Both the position numbers and the translations under genes were made by a program. From Astrocystis sublimbata (lineage: Eukaryota > Ascomycota > Sordariomycetes > Xylariales > Xylariaceae): 64,000 nt of DNA. This document shows, in pieces, positions 12,248 to 22,627 of the stretch (position 1 is the first letter of the stretch; each line of letters begins with the position of its first letter). A model generated the notes under the pieces. It saw only the letters and a program-made list of their open reading frames with translations. It did no database searches and was not told the origin of the DNA. The DNA is taken from NCBI GenBank assembly GCA_022453515.1, contig JAJNNY010000058.1, positions 62,001 through 126,000 on the forward strand. The letters are read 5' to 3'.

Positions 12248-14286
12248 TTACCAAGCTCCGACCTCGAAGTTTTCCTGCACATCATGTTAGCATTGCCTTG
12301 TATAGAATAGCAGTTAAATGGGCGGTATTTGAGCGGAGGGAGCCTACCTCGGGGAAATATGTGGTGACGACGGTTCTGTCGGCAAACTTTCTTCCTGCCA
12401 ATGCCTCGAGCGCTTTCTTGGCCGAGTCCGTGCTATCGAACTTGACGAAGATCTTGCCGACGCCAGCAGATTGTCGGCTGCCTCCGATCGGCCGCGGCAC
12501 TTTCATCTGCACAATCGTGCCGTATTTGGCACACTCTCCTTCCACGTCCTCGCATATTTCTACCTTGGTCAGCGAGGTTCATATACAAATGGGAGCAGGG
12601 AAGCTTACCTTCGTAGTCGTCCTGGTCTAATAGCTCATCCGGCGTCACCATATTCAGCAGCTGCACGACACGACTCATCTCCGCGTCGACGGAAGGCGTA
12701 GTGCCAGCAAGCATAGACATGGCATTAACACTCATCTCTACTCCTGATACTTGCGTGATACCAATGCTAGCCTTTTGGACCTTGAGGTTCTTTTCGCCGA
12801 TAACCATGCCGTTCAAACCCTGCACTGCAATGTCTGTGATAGCAGGATCGACAAATTCGCAGAAGGCGATGCCCTGGCAGTTGCTGAGTTAGTTGCACAC
12901 GTCAATGGGCAAGAGGCATCAACTTACGCGTGACTCTTCGGTGCCATTATCTTTCACGAGGATGAAGGCCTTGAGCTCGCCAAATGCCACTAGAAGCTCA
13001 ACGACCTGCTCATCGGCAAGATATGGAGGGATGTTGGAGACGCTAAGTTTGTTAGGCGTGTCCACCACCAGCTTGGACACAACGCCGGGCTCGTATGGTG
13101 TGTCTTCTGGTACTGCGGGCACGATGTAATCCTTCGGTCTTCTTATCTGAAGTCCGGCGGGAGCAGCCGTGCCGTTCATCGCATCATCTGCCTCCATCGT
13201 TATGCCGTCCATGGCGAGAGCTACTGTGGCTTCTGAAGAGTGTCTGAACTCAAGTAGAGCAAAGGAATTATCCTTTGATACCTGGGCCAGGACACAAGGA
13301 TCGGTGCTTTCAACCACATTCAGGCCGTTCAGCTGGAGGTTGAAGAAGCCGGTCACGCTTTCCTCGGTAGAGCCAGGTGGGAGGTTAGACACTAGCAATC
13401 TCTTGCTTTGTCTGGAGTTGCCGGGCTTCAGGGCTGCGCTGTTGACGGCACCGCCGGGGTGGTTCATGAAAGCCTGGAGCCTTGTCGGGTCCATGGGTTG
13501 CTGCCGCGGGGCACCGGGCAGAGGGAACATGCCGGACAGCTTCGCCTGCTCAGCTGTGACGTTGTCGTAGCCGGGAGGCTTGATGTCCCACTGTGTCATG
13601 CGACGTTTGCGCTCACTCACGGGGATGATATCCGTAAGATCCGGTGTGGGTTCCCGTTTCTTCGGGGGAGAGGCACTTCGGCCGCGGCGGTTTTGCGCAA
13701 AGAGGTCCTCGTCACGGTCGCCTCCGCGGTCGCCTCCTCCGCGATCACGGCCACCTCGATCGCCACGGTCGCCACGATCAAGACGGTCCCGGCCGCCGCG
13801 ATCAGGGCCGCCACGGCGGTCATCACCATATGGGTCACGGTCCCGGCGAGGAGGGCGGGGGCCATCATCACGGCGATGTTCTCTGCGAGCGCCGCGATCG
13901 CCCCGGTCACGGTCCCACTCCCGCTCTCTGCGATCGCGGCCGGCGCCATCTCGACCTGCGCCATCGCGACCGGTGCCATCACGACCAGCACCACCGTATC
14001 GGTCCTCGCGTTCGCGGTCTCGGTGGCTTCGACTGGAAGCGTAGGCATCTTCGTCGCGGTGGGAGCGTCGGGGCGATCTGCTGCGTCTGCGTTCACGTCG
14101 ATCAGCACCGCGGTCGCCTCGGTCCCGTCTTTCATCGCGGGAGGAGTAGTCGCGAGACGCGCCTAAGCGGCCATCTGCAATTGGCAGGTCAGCTCAGTCA
14201 AAAGAAGCCACGGTGGTGGACATGTAGATGAATGCGACATGAGGTGGGATGGACTTACCGCGCCCCGAGTAGCTATCCGCGTTCAT
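12248..14286 (-). CDS. Splicing factor U2AF large subunit
   Basis: Recognises the polypyrimidine tract and recruits U2 snRNP (U2AF65; Prp2/U2AF59 in fission yeast). Five exons (14286-14259, 14174-12928, 12873-12609, 12559-12348, 12274-12248) separated by introns of 84, 54, 49 and 73 nt give 592 residues. The first exon codes only nine whole codons and the last only ENFEVGAW plus stop. Residues 10-175 form an Arg-rich domain dominated by RD, GDR and RDG repeats, with only a short RSRSP element. The small-subunit-binding peptide is TQWDIKPPGYDNV around W205. RRM1 starts at ~267 (LLVSNLPP), RRM2 at ~385 (LSVSNIPP), and the C-terminal UHM spans ~492-585 (VVQLLNMVTPDEL). All splice junctions keep frame and follow GT-AG. 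Confidence 0.95.
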
Positions 14287-14939
14287 AACGACCACGTTGA
14301 CAATATAGCAGGTGGCGGCGCAACACTCGTCAGCGCGGTGGATGAAAAGGACTGGCCTGCCGCTAATCGATATGGATGAGATGCTGTCACAGGCGGTGTT
14401 CACATGAGCCTCGAATTGAGTATGGGTAGATATGTGCGAAGTTTCACTGTGTAGGAGGTCAAAAGCTCCTGGTAGAGTCGAGCCGCGTTAGAGGATCAAC
14501 CGCGAGGCTGGAGAAATTAGAAATTTTGGTTGGATGACAAGGATGAGTGACTTCTACTTACATGTACCTGGCGAGCCTAGGTAGGTACCTACTTACCTAC
14601 CTAGGTAAGTAGGTTTTACCGCTTTTCAAAGTACCCATCGCATAGGGCTTAGCGCAACGCCATTTTGCTCTCCAACGCCACTTGCCCCTAGGTAGAGCTC
14701 ACCGAAGCTCCCAATGCTGTGAGCCCTGGGAGGTGAGATCTGCGACAGGTTGCTTTTTGAGGTTGCGCAGATGCTGTGAGTACTTACCTACCTGGATACT
14801 AGGTATGTACTTAAGGTAGTTGCGGAAATCAATTTCTTGTCAAGTTCCATATTACACTTGCTCTGAAATTACCCCATGAGCCCAATCTGCGTTTTTGTCC
14901 ATTATTTAAACCTCATCCATACATCGACATCGTCGTGCC
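14287..14939. promoter_or_regulatory. Divergent U2AF2/OGG1 promoter region with palindromes
   Basis: The 653 bp between divergent start codons must carry both promoters. Its centre holds an inverted repeat of 12-bp arms (14576-14587 CCTAGGTAGGTA; 14594-14605 TACCTACCTAGG) with a 6-nt spacer. Embedded in it are GTAGGTACCTAC (14581-14592) and TACCTAGGTA (14598-14607). A related degenerate block lies near 14783-14818. No coding frame was seen. Confidence 0.55.
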
Positions 14940-16267
14940 ATGCCGTCACTCCGCATACTGGAATGGCGCAAGCTGCCCCTGAGCTTGACTGAGCTCTGCA
15001 TTGACACGACCCTCCGTTGCGGCCAATCTTTTCGCTGGCAGAAGATCGACGATGAGTGGTAAGCCATCTGAGCCGTCAACATCCTAGTGGCACTGTTTCG
15101 AGACGCAATCGACCTAATACCCTGGAATCGTAGGAATTGTGTGCTACGCGGCCGACTGCTAACATTGAAGCAAGATGAGTCGGCTCTGCATTATAAGACG
15201 ACGTGGCCCAAGGCCGGCTCAGTTCCGTTGAATGGCACAGGTGGCACAGATGCACTTCAAAAAGACGATGACACGGAGGCTCTTCTCACTCACTACTTCA
15301 ACCTAGAATACGATTTGGCCGCCCTATATAACCAGTGGTCTGAGTCGGATCCTAACTTCCGATTGAAAGCGCCCAAGTTCGCGGGCATACGCATTCTTCA
15401 CCAAGATGCCTGGGAGACACTGGTGTCTTTTATATGCAGTAGCAACAACCACATCTCGCGCATCTCATCAATGGTACGAATAGAATGCGGTCTGCTTTCG
15501 AGTGAGAAGCTAATGTCGCAAATAATAAGGTCAACAAGCTTTGTGTGTATTACGGCCCTTTGATAGGACATGTGGGCGATCAGCCCTTCCACGATTTCCC
15601 CCCGCCCCACGCTCTCACTGGCAAGAATGTTGAATCCCACCTCAGGGAGCTCGGATTCGGCTACCGGGCTAAGTACATCGTGGACACTGCCAACTTGGTC
15701 GCTTGCGGGAAACCCCAAGGTTGGCTTGAGAGCTTGGCCAATCCTGAAAATCTCGAATACGCGCCGGCTTCGATAGCCGCAAGAGAAGAGCCGATCACAT
15801 ACAGGGATGCTCATGAAGAGCTTCTTCAGCTCGCTGGTGTTGGGCCCAAAGTCGCAGACTGTGTTTGCTTGATGGGTCTAGGTTGGAGCGAGTCAGTGCC
15901 GGTCGACACTCATGTGTGGCAAATCGCCCAGCGTGATTATCGTTTCGGGAAGACCAAGACCAAGACTTTCAGCAAGGCCATGTACCACTCGGTTGGCGAC
16001 CATTTTCGCCAGATATGGGGCCCTTATGCTGGATGGGCTCAATCAGTCCTGTTCACGGCGAATTTGAAATCATTCGCCGAACAGGCAGCCGCGGATCCCA
16101 AAACAGTCGAAATCAAGGTCGAAGTAAAAGAGGAGATAACAACTGAACTTTTACCAAGGACTAGGAAACGCCGAACCACGGCTCGTGTTGAACAAGTGAA
16201 GACTGAGAATGATGAGACGTCTGAAGTCAAAACGAACAGTAGAAAGAGGCGGAAGGCTCGAGGCTGA
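14940..16267 (+). CDS. OGG1: 8-oxoguanine DNA glycosylase/AP lyase
   Basis: Removes 8-oxoguanine opposite cytosine, the step before APN1 in base-excision repair. Exons 14940-15058, 15134-15473 and 15530-16267 with introns of 75 and 56 nt give 398 residues. The N-terminal domain starts with the family's LCGQSFRW-type block (TTLRCGQSFRWQKIDDEW) and continues across intron 1 into NCVLRGRLLTLKQ. The DNA-binding SSNNHISRIS lies at 142-152. The helix-hairpin-helix GVGPKVADC contains the Schiff-base Lys260, and VPVDTHVW contains the catalytic Asp279. The last 40 residues are basic with NLS-like RTRKRR and SRKRRKAR. The acceptor at 15133 was chosen because it restores the conserved DEW-NCVLRGR junction. 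Confidence 0.95.
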
Positions 16268-16346
16268 GGTCGGTTCATGAAAAAGGATATCTATTGGACG
16301 CGATTCAGGGGACCGCCGAGAAGGCTATTATGATATGTCACTTTCT

Positions 16347-18146
16347 TTATTCCGGCTCGACGAAGCCTGCTGACCACCTATATCTCAACTCGTACCACCG
16401 CGACTTTTTCGACTCGAGCTCTTTAGCGCCTGTGTTCGGTTTCGTTACAGGCATACGAGCGAGCCTCGGGCCCGTCTTATATTGAGCATTTCGTTGTCCA
16501 GATCCAGTGGCCACCTCATAAGCTCCGAGTATCGTCTCAGAGAGTCTCTCCGAGCGCTTCACGTGCTCGATCCCAATGTCGACGATGTAGTATTTTGACG
16601 ATGATCGCACTACAGACGTAGCAGATACTCGAATATTATTATACTCGAGCTCTATTCGCCCTAATCCTGATGGCCTGAAGAGCGGCACCATTTCATCAAA
16701 CGACACGTTCCAGCTATCTAGGCCAACATCGAGTTCTCGCGCATCATAGCCGATCTGAAACGGCTGACATGAGCCGACTAACACAATGACAGACTCCCCA
16801 TTTTCACGCGCGAAGATGATTCCTGCCGCGAGCTGGTTCACACCCCGCGGTAGAGGGAATGCGACTTGGAACTCTTTTGGGAGCAAGTAGGTTGCCTTCA
16901 TGGAAATCTCTGGTACGGGTTTCGAAGCACCAGGTGGCGTGATAATACGCTTGACTGTGTACACCTCGGGGGATGGGATGTTCCGGATCTGCATGATATG
17001 CTGGGGAAATGCGCCAGGTTCTGACAACGCCTCCGGCTTCTGCCGAATGTAGATTGTACGAAGAGCTCCACGCTTGCGTACCATGGCAAATGTTCCGGCT
17101 TTGATCCTAGCGTACTGTTCGTCACTCTCGGAGATCTTCTCCAGATAAATGGCCAGGAAGGTCGAGTTCTCGAAGTCAGGAGGGGAGGGACAGTCGACTG
17201 CTGCCACGAATTGCTTATTGTCGAGAGCAGTCAAATGGAGATTGATACGCAGGCCGCGATTTGTCATGACATAAGGTGATCTCGCCTCCCAGTCATCATA
17301 TGGTAGAATGCTATGAGAATACAGAAAATTACCTGGAGATGGCGCCAATAAACCGTATCGCATTTCTGCTGGCGATGATGGATTGACCCATGCGAACAAA
17401 GACTGGTCATCGGACTCTTTCATCAACTCCTCCTGAAGTCGAAGAAAGGCTCTCTCTGCGCCCTCGCCATACAACATCGGCATGTTGACAGAGAACACAC
17501 CCATTAGACAGTATGCCATGTCTTCTGGTCTTGTCACTTCCCGCCTAGCAGCCCAAGACATTCTTCGCGCTATACTTGCCGAGCTGAGAGGCTTCTGGTG
17601 CGTCAATATGTCAACGTCGATGCCTGTGATCTCGGCCAGGAGTGGGCCTAAGGCATTCTTCCTGCCAATAAGTTCCCAGGAACCGGAGTAGAATTCGAAT
17701 TCCCTCGGTGCAACGAGTTCTTGTAGTGTCCATCCGCGACGAAACCATTTGCTCTTCGAAAATTGGGCTTTGTTTTCCTCCGTAGTCAGATCCATGGGAG
17801 CATCGAACAAATATGCATAACAGACAGCCGCGTTACTATACCAGTCAAACATTGAGTTGATGGCTTCCGATAGCTCTGCGCTACTCCGCTTGTCAATGCA
17901 ACACGTATCTATCCATAAGTAGTCGTAGTTGTCTTCTGCCGCCCTCGTACATGCCATGCGTACCTTGTCTCGCGATGCTTGCGATTTGCTCTCTTCTGTG
18001 CCATGGATGATATCTTCATAAACCAGCTCGTCTTCTTCCCATGTGTGTGATAAGATGGCATACAGCAACCCACTCATTTCTTTCGGATTCTTCTCCACCA
18101 AGGTTAGAGCCTGGCTATCGTGACAGCTCGTCCTTAACAAACGCAT
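16347..18146 (-). CDS. HET-domain (heterokaryon incompatibility) protein
   Basis: Single-exon protein of 599 residues, starting at MRLLRTSCHD, the usual HET start form; the frame is open another 56 codons upstream. The HET domain covers roughly residues 25-190 with its three landmark blocks: YAILSHTWEEDELVYEDI, YLWIDTCCIDKRSSAELSEA and WFRRGWTLQELVAPREFEFY. RPEDMAYCLMGVFSVNMPMLYGEG follows, as in the HET-E/HET-D subgroup. The C-terminal ~300 residues show no NACHT, WD40 or ankyrin repeats that I can recognise. HET domains trigger cell death after non-self recognition or signal other stress. Whether this gene acts in incompatibility is unknown. Its stop lies only 79 bp from the converging OGG1 stop. 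Confidence 0.9.
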   Translation of the reverse strand: MRLLRTSCHDSQALTLVEKNPKEMSGLLYAILSHTWEEDELVYEDIIHGTEESKSQASRDKVRMACTRAAEDNYDYLWIDTCCIDKRSSAELSEAINSMFDWYSNAAVCYAYLFDAPMDLTTEENKAQFSKSKWFRRGWTLQELVAPREFEFYSGSWELIGRKNALGPLLAEITGIDVDILTHQKPLSSASIARRMSWAARREVTRPEDMAYCLMGVFSVNMPMLYGEGAERAFLRLQEELMKESDDQSLFAWVNPSSPAEMRYGLLAPSPGNFLYSHSILPYDDWEARSPYVMTNRGLRINLHLTALDNKQFVAAVDCPSPPDFENSTFLAIYLEKISESDEQYARIKAGTFAMVRKRGALRTIYIRQKPEALSEPGAFPQHIMQIRNIPSPEVYTVKRIITPPGASKPVPEISMKATYLLPKEFQVAFPLPRGVNQLAAGIIFARENGESVIVLVGSCQPFQIGYDARELDVGLDSWNVSFDEMVPLFRPSGLGRIELEYNNIRVSATSVVRSSSKYYIVDIGIEHVKRSERLSETILGAYEVATGSGQRNAQYKTGPRLARMPVTKPNTGAKELESKKSRWYELRYRWSAGFVEPE

Positions 18147-18690
18147 GATGGTGTTATATTCAGGTTCGGAAGGGACGTGGAATTGGCGTGAATCGTGAAT
18201 AGAGGACACTAGCGTTGAATGATTGATTCGGCAATTGATCTTGAGGAGTATGCTCGCAGGTTGGAAGCGGTCTTTCGTGAACTCAATGTAACAATGCGCG
18301 CTTGCCAAGAGCAACAGTAAGGCTATGATTTCAATGGACGTCCGATCATAGGCGCTTTATGAGCAAGCAGACAAGCAAGGTGATTCCCTTCTTCTCGTCT
18401 CCTCCTCCGGAGTCAATGCCATTGCATTCCACACGGGGATGCTACCAGTGGTTGAGAGATGATTCGCCCAAACGAGTCCTACGAGGCAGACACGGAAACC
18501 AAGCCACACTTTCGCGGCCCCCAAGTTGCATCAACGAATTAGAATCAAATGTGCACGCACGCCTGTCTTGAGTTTTCGAGTCACATACCCGCGTCCAATA
18601 ATCATATACATGTAGATTATTTCCTTAACCCGTCTCCAGTGTCGTTTCTTCAACAAACTCATTTACTTGTACAAGTACACTCCGAGAAAA
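18147..18690. other. Divergent spacer between the HET gene and the LITAF gene
   Basis: 544 bp between divergent starts, presumably two promoters. The minus frame open upstream of the HET start (to 18314) is an in-frame extension and probably leader. No repeat or other gene was recognised. Confidence 0.5.
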
Positions 18691-19473
18691 ATGGCAGAAT
18701 CACAAAAGATCGAGGATACTGTAACCATCGATCATGAGCAGAAAGGTCCGGCAGCCCAACATACCAAAGGGACCACAAACGAGGATGCCGAAATCCAGAT
18801 CGAGGGTCCCGCAACCATCGATCACGAACAGAATGGCCTGGCACCCCCACGTGCAAATAACATGATCACGGATGAAGATGGTGAAAACCAGATAGGCCCG
18901 GCACCGCCAGTATCGGTACCTCCAACAATGGTGGAGTAAGGATGGCAATCATTGCGATTATATTCCCCCTCTGTCGAAAGTTCTGACAGCTGTATAGTCC
19001 TATCGACCCTGTATCTGCCCCCGTCGCCCGCAACGTACCCAAGGTCGTGGAAGAACAGAATCCGCGGATGGTCACGCCACTCCATAAATTGACCGACTCA
19101 CCTACATATATCGATTGCCCTTTCTGCCACAGGAGAGCAATGACTCGTGTTTCGAAAGAAGGGGACGACATGCAATGGTACATTCACAGCACATCACCCC
19201 TGAGTATACTTTTTTTCTGTTGCTCTTATGATGCTCATACTCAAATAACCAGTACCCAACTAACATTATCTCACTTGACTTAGTATAGCAAGCGTCCTCT
19301 GCTGTCTCATCTGCATATGTCTCGCATGTCTTCCCCACGCGGCGGGCTGGTGTGAGAACGCCAATATATTCTGCACATCTTGCGGAAACAAAGTTGCAGT
19401 CGTTCCTCACGATGGTGCAGTCCAGGTTCTTGCTTCTCCATCTGCCCAACCAAAAGTTGAGTCCCAATACTAG
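18691..19473 (+). CDS. LITAF-domain zinc-ribbon membrane-associated protein
   Basis: Exons 18691-18935, 18998-19177 and 19284-19473 with introns of 62 and 106 nt give 204 residues. The C-terminal LITAF (SIMPLE-like) domain runs ~105-185. It starts MVTPLHKLTDSPTYIDC and has the first zinc knuckle CPFC (C122, C125). A hydrophobic Cys-rich segment follows, IASVLCCLICICLACLPH (143-160), which dips into the membrane in this family. The second knuckle is FCTSCGNKV (C172, C175). The N-terminus (1-100) is hydrophilic and Pro-rich with an imperfect repeat, IDHEQKGPA (13-21) and IDHEQNGLA (43-51). LITAF proteins sit on endosomal, lysosomal or plasma membranes. Exon 3 was placed because only the acceptor at 19283 continues the frame into the Cys-rich segment. 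Function in this organism is unknown; homology is clear. Confidence 0.9.
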
Positions 19474-22400
19474 GGTCACGATCCAGGAGGTGCGATTGGG
19501 GAAGGGGTCTGATGGTACATCTGGGGTCTCCCCTTTAGCAAACATGGGAATTTTGAAGAGCACAGGATCTGAATTCGACTCTGATCTTGAATTGCAAAAT
19601 GTGTAAATTATTATGGGCTTTAGTACTTACTCGGCGCCTGGCTTCATCATTTCTCTACGCATTATATAAATTTACATCCGACTTTGTCATTCCACGCTGG
19701 AATCTACTTCTCGAGCCTTAAAGACAAGCTATATCTTCCTTTTTAAATCAACAAATTGTATTTGCACACTTCTTTTGCCCGAAAAGGTAGCAAAGAATAC
19801 AGGCAGGTAATTTTACGTATTTAGGCCACTGATCATATTACGCAATGAATGCCACACTTATTTATAGATAATATACAGATATGAGTTGGTGGCCTCGGCT
19901 TGGACTTACTCACGGGTTGAGACCTTGCCATCGCATCACATGAGTCGTATGGATGACCCTTACGCCTACCTTCTGTGAGGTGGAAAGTGAATGTATTGTA
20001 TGGAATCAATTCATGAGAGTTTGGAAGACGGTAAGGAGCAAAACAATGAATTAGTATGTATCACGCAGGCGTTCTTATTCGGTCCGGTTGGCAGAACACA
20101 TTCTACAGGACACATTCCTGTAGCAGTTCAGGTCTGCAGTGTCAGGTGCCAAGGTATCAAGAGCCTCGCCATGACCCAAGGGCTCCCTTGTAGAGGGCTG
20201 TTGGGCTACGAAATATGTGTATATAAGGACTGGGCGACTCCCACTGAATGGGAGAGCCCATGACTCAATAGAATTGACACCTAGCCCCTACTGTTCTACT
20301 TGGCTCTGTGGCTACTGCTATATTCCTTCACTCTGGTGCAAAAGCACTTGACATGCAGCTCTAAGCCACTACCCTATCAAATGATAGAACGTTGTCAACT
20401 CGGAGAGTCGACCGTCTGCAGCCACTTATTTACACGGAATCGTGACAATTCCTAGAATAGTCTCACTCATTCATCTGATATTCGCACACACGCGTATCAA
20501 TGGATTCGATACATTAGCTTATCCTAGGCGTATCTCTTCGGCTCTTCTACTTATGTAGTTACGCTCCTCATGGAAGCCACTTGAGATCGCATAGGCCGTG
20601 TTGCGCACAGCATAGACTCATAATTCTTGTAGGATAATATTCTGGGCAATTCAAGCAGGCAGACTGCTGACGATTGCCTGCGACGTTGATCTTCTATTGT
20701 TAAGCTGAGCCTAACATCCCTGGGAGAGGTGGTGACCTATGCTCAGTATGTTCCGATGACATATCCTCCCAAATCCCCTTTCTTGAATCACTCATGAAAC
20801 TAAAGGACCGTGAGTCAAGCCTTGGATGCTGGTGGTACCGTCTAGCCCGTCTATCTATAAGTATTCAAACGTGATGTTGCTTTGGCACAGTGATCCGACC
20901 GTCTTGTGTTAACTACTTGCTGCCTTGGAGTATTGTGGTGAGTATTTTCTTGACTGAGTGAACGACACCATAGATACTTTATGCATGCCATACACGTATC
21001 TCCCCGTCCTAGTTCCTTTGGTCTGGTAATTTATGCTGTTTGGATGGCATGGGTCGCTTGTGTTCATGAGAGCATTGGTTAGGTCAAGTCTATTGGTCGT
21101 CGAGATGTTTCTGATATTAGAAACTCTTGATTACAAACTTTTAGGTCGGTATGTTGCTCATATTTAATATGGGAATATGATATACTCAGAACTCAATCCC
21201 CATGATGAACAAGGAGACTGACAGAGCTGTTCAAGTCGCCGCGCCTACTAAAGCTGGCTAGAATTTGAACTGAGATAGTTTCTATATAAGAGGATCTTCA
21301 TATGAACCAATCTCTCATATAAGTAACCCGCAACAATCAATCATAGTAAATCGAAGACTCAACTCATGAATACTTTGCAATGTGGCGGATGGTTCCTTTA
21401 TCGATGGGCTCCGAGACTATGCTCCATAGATTCAGCCTCGTCTCTGACGACAAGATTCCCTGCCCAAGTGCCTGCTGTGACATTGTGCACTTGCTAGGAG
21501 TACATGATGTCGGCCTCATTGGGTGATTGAAGTGACGTTACATGTTGTTGGCATGTTTAGGTCAATTGCTTGAGAGTATTCTTCTGCTCATTTTACCCCT
21601 GTTTATAGTCCATGGATGTGACGGATACCCAATATTGCAGATAGGTATCAGAACTTTGCCTTTTGATGTTATGTATACCGGATTGCAAAGATTTCTTTTC
21701 GAGATAACGTCTTCTGTTACCTGATCTAGAGCCTGTGAGGATTGGACACTGGACACAACAAACGCACCTAGGTAGATATCGACAGCTTCGTGTATGTAGC
21801 GCATGTAAGGGACCTTCTTTCTGGTAGAGTTTAATAGCCCATGTGATGTTACAAATGTGCATATACCCATATCAGTTACCGTGAACATTTTCTCACCTAT
21901 TCTTTCCGGTTCATATTTTGCTTTTCGATCTCTACCTGCAGTTGGTAGGACTGGACTACACAGGTGACCCATATCAGTATATGAATTTGTACGTAATAGG
22001 AGTTATGTACGAAAGTCTCTTCGCTAATAACGCTGCGTGACTCAACAATGTCACAAATCACATGTACACTCAAGTCATCTGGCCCTGGGAATACGCCTTC
22101 ACTATCCCTCTGTTCATGGCTCATGGAAGTGATCAAGGGAGATAACACAGAGCACAGCATATGCGGGTGGGAGCTATGCAAGCAATTCTCCCCTTCGATA
22201 AGGAAGCTCAGGTTAACCTCGGGGCCTGGTGCCTCCGGGGTGATTGCCAACTATTGATTGGGCCTTCTCTCGAATTGTGCACGCGAAGCATGAATAGGTT
22301 GCCAACGCCACATTTACATCTATGTCGACGAAACATGCAGTAGCATCTACTGTGTCTCTCTGCGTAGGATCTCCGAACATGTACCCCGACTGTTTGGCGT

Positions 22401-22613
22401 GTATACTGCGACATGTCTGCTGCACATATTATATGCAGCCACACCAAAACCGAAATGGCGGAATCAGCGAGACCCGAGCGGAAAGTCTTGACCGACTCTG
22501 GGCTATAGACGTAAGTTTCTTTTCTCACTTTCCCTCACCGCACGTGAAGGCGGGTTACATTGTAGTTTTATACAAAGTACAACTCAATCGGGTCAGCCAT
22601 TGAAGTGCCTGCA

Positions 22614-22627
22614 TGCGTACGTACGCA
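22614..22627. repeat. 14-bp perfect palindrome TGCGTACGTACGCA
   Basis: Perfect two-fold symmetric 14-mer in the gene-poor region, followed within 60 bp by another self-complementary CATGCATG tract (22679-22688). It could be a dimeric factor site or simply alternating purine-pyrimidine DNA. Confidence 0.5.

Noticed and set aside
13580..14166. Long plus-strand frames (Arg/Pro/Ser-rich and Ala/Val-rich) opposite the U2AF2 N-terminus
   Set aside because: They are mirror translations of the repetitive RD-coding exon. The minus frame joins conserved RRMs through good splice sites; the plus frames have no domain or start context.
15059..15087. A 29-nt intron in OGG1 ending at the first TAG
   Set aside because: It is too short for a fungal intron and would insert non-conserved residues. 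The acceptor at 15133 gives 75 nt and the conserved DEW-NCVLRGR junction.
21562..22250. Overlapping 117-136 codon minus frames as a possible gene
   Set aside because: They do not join through plausible introns and show no motif; likely chance frames in AT-rich DNA.
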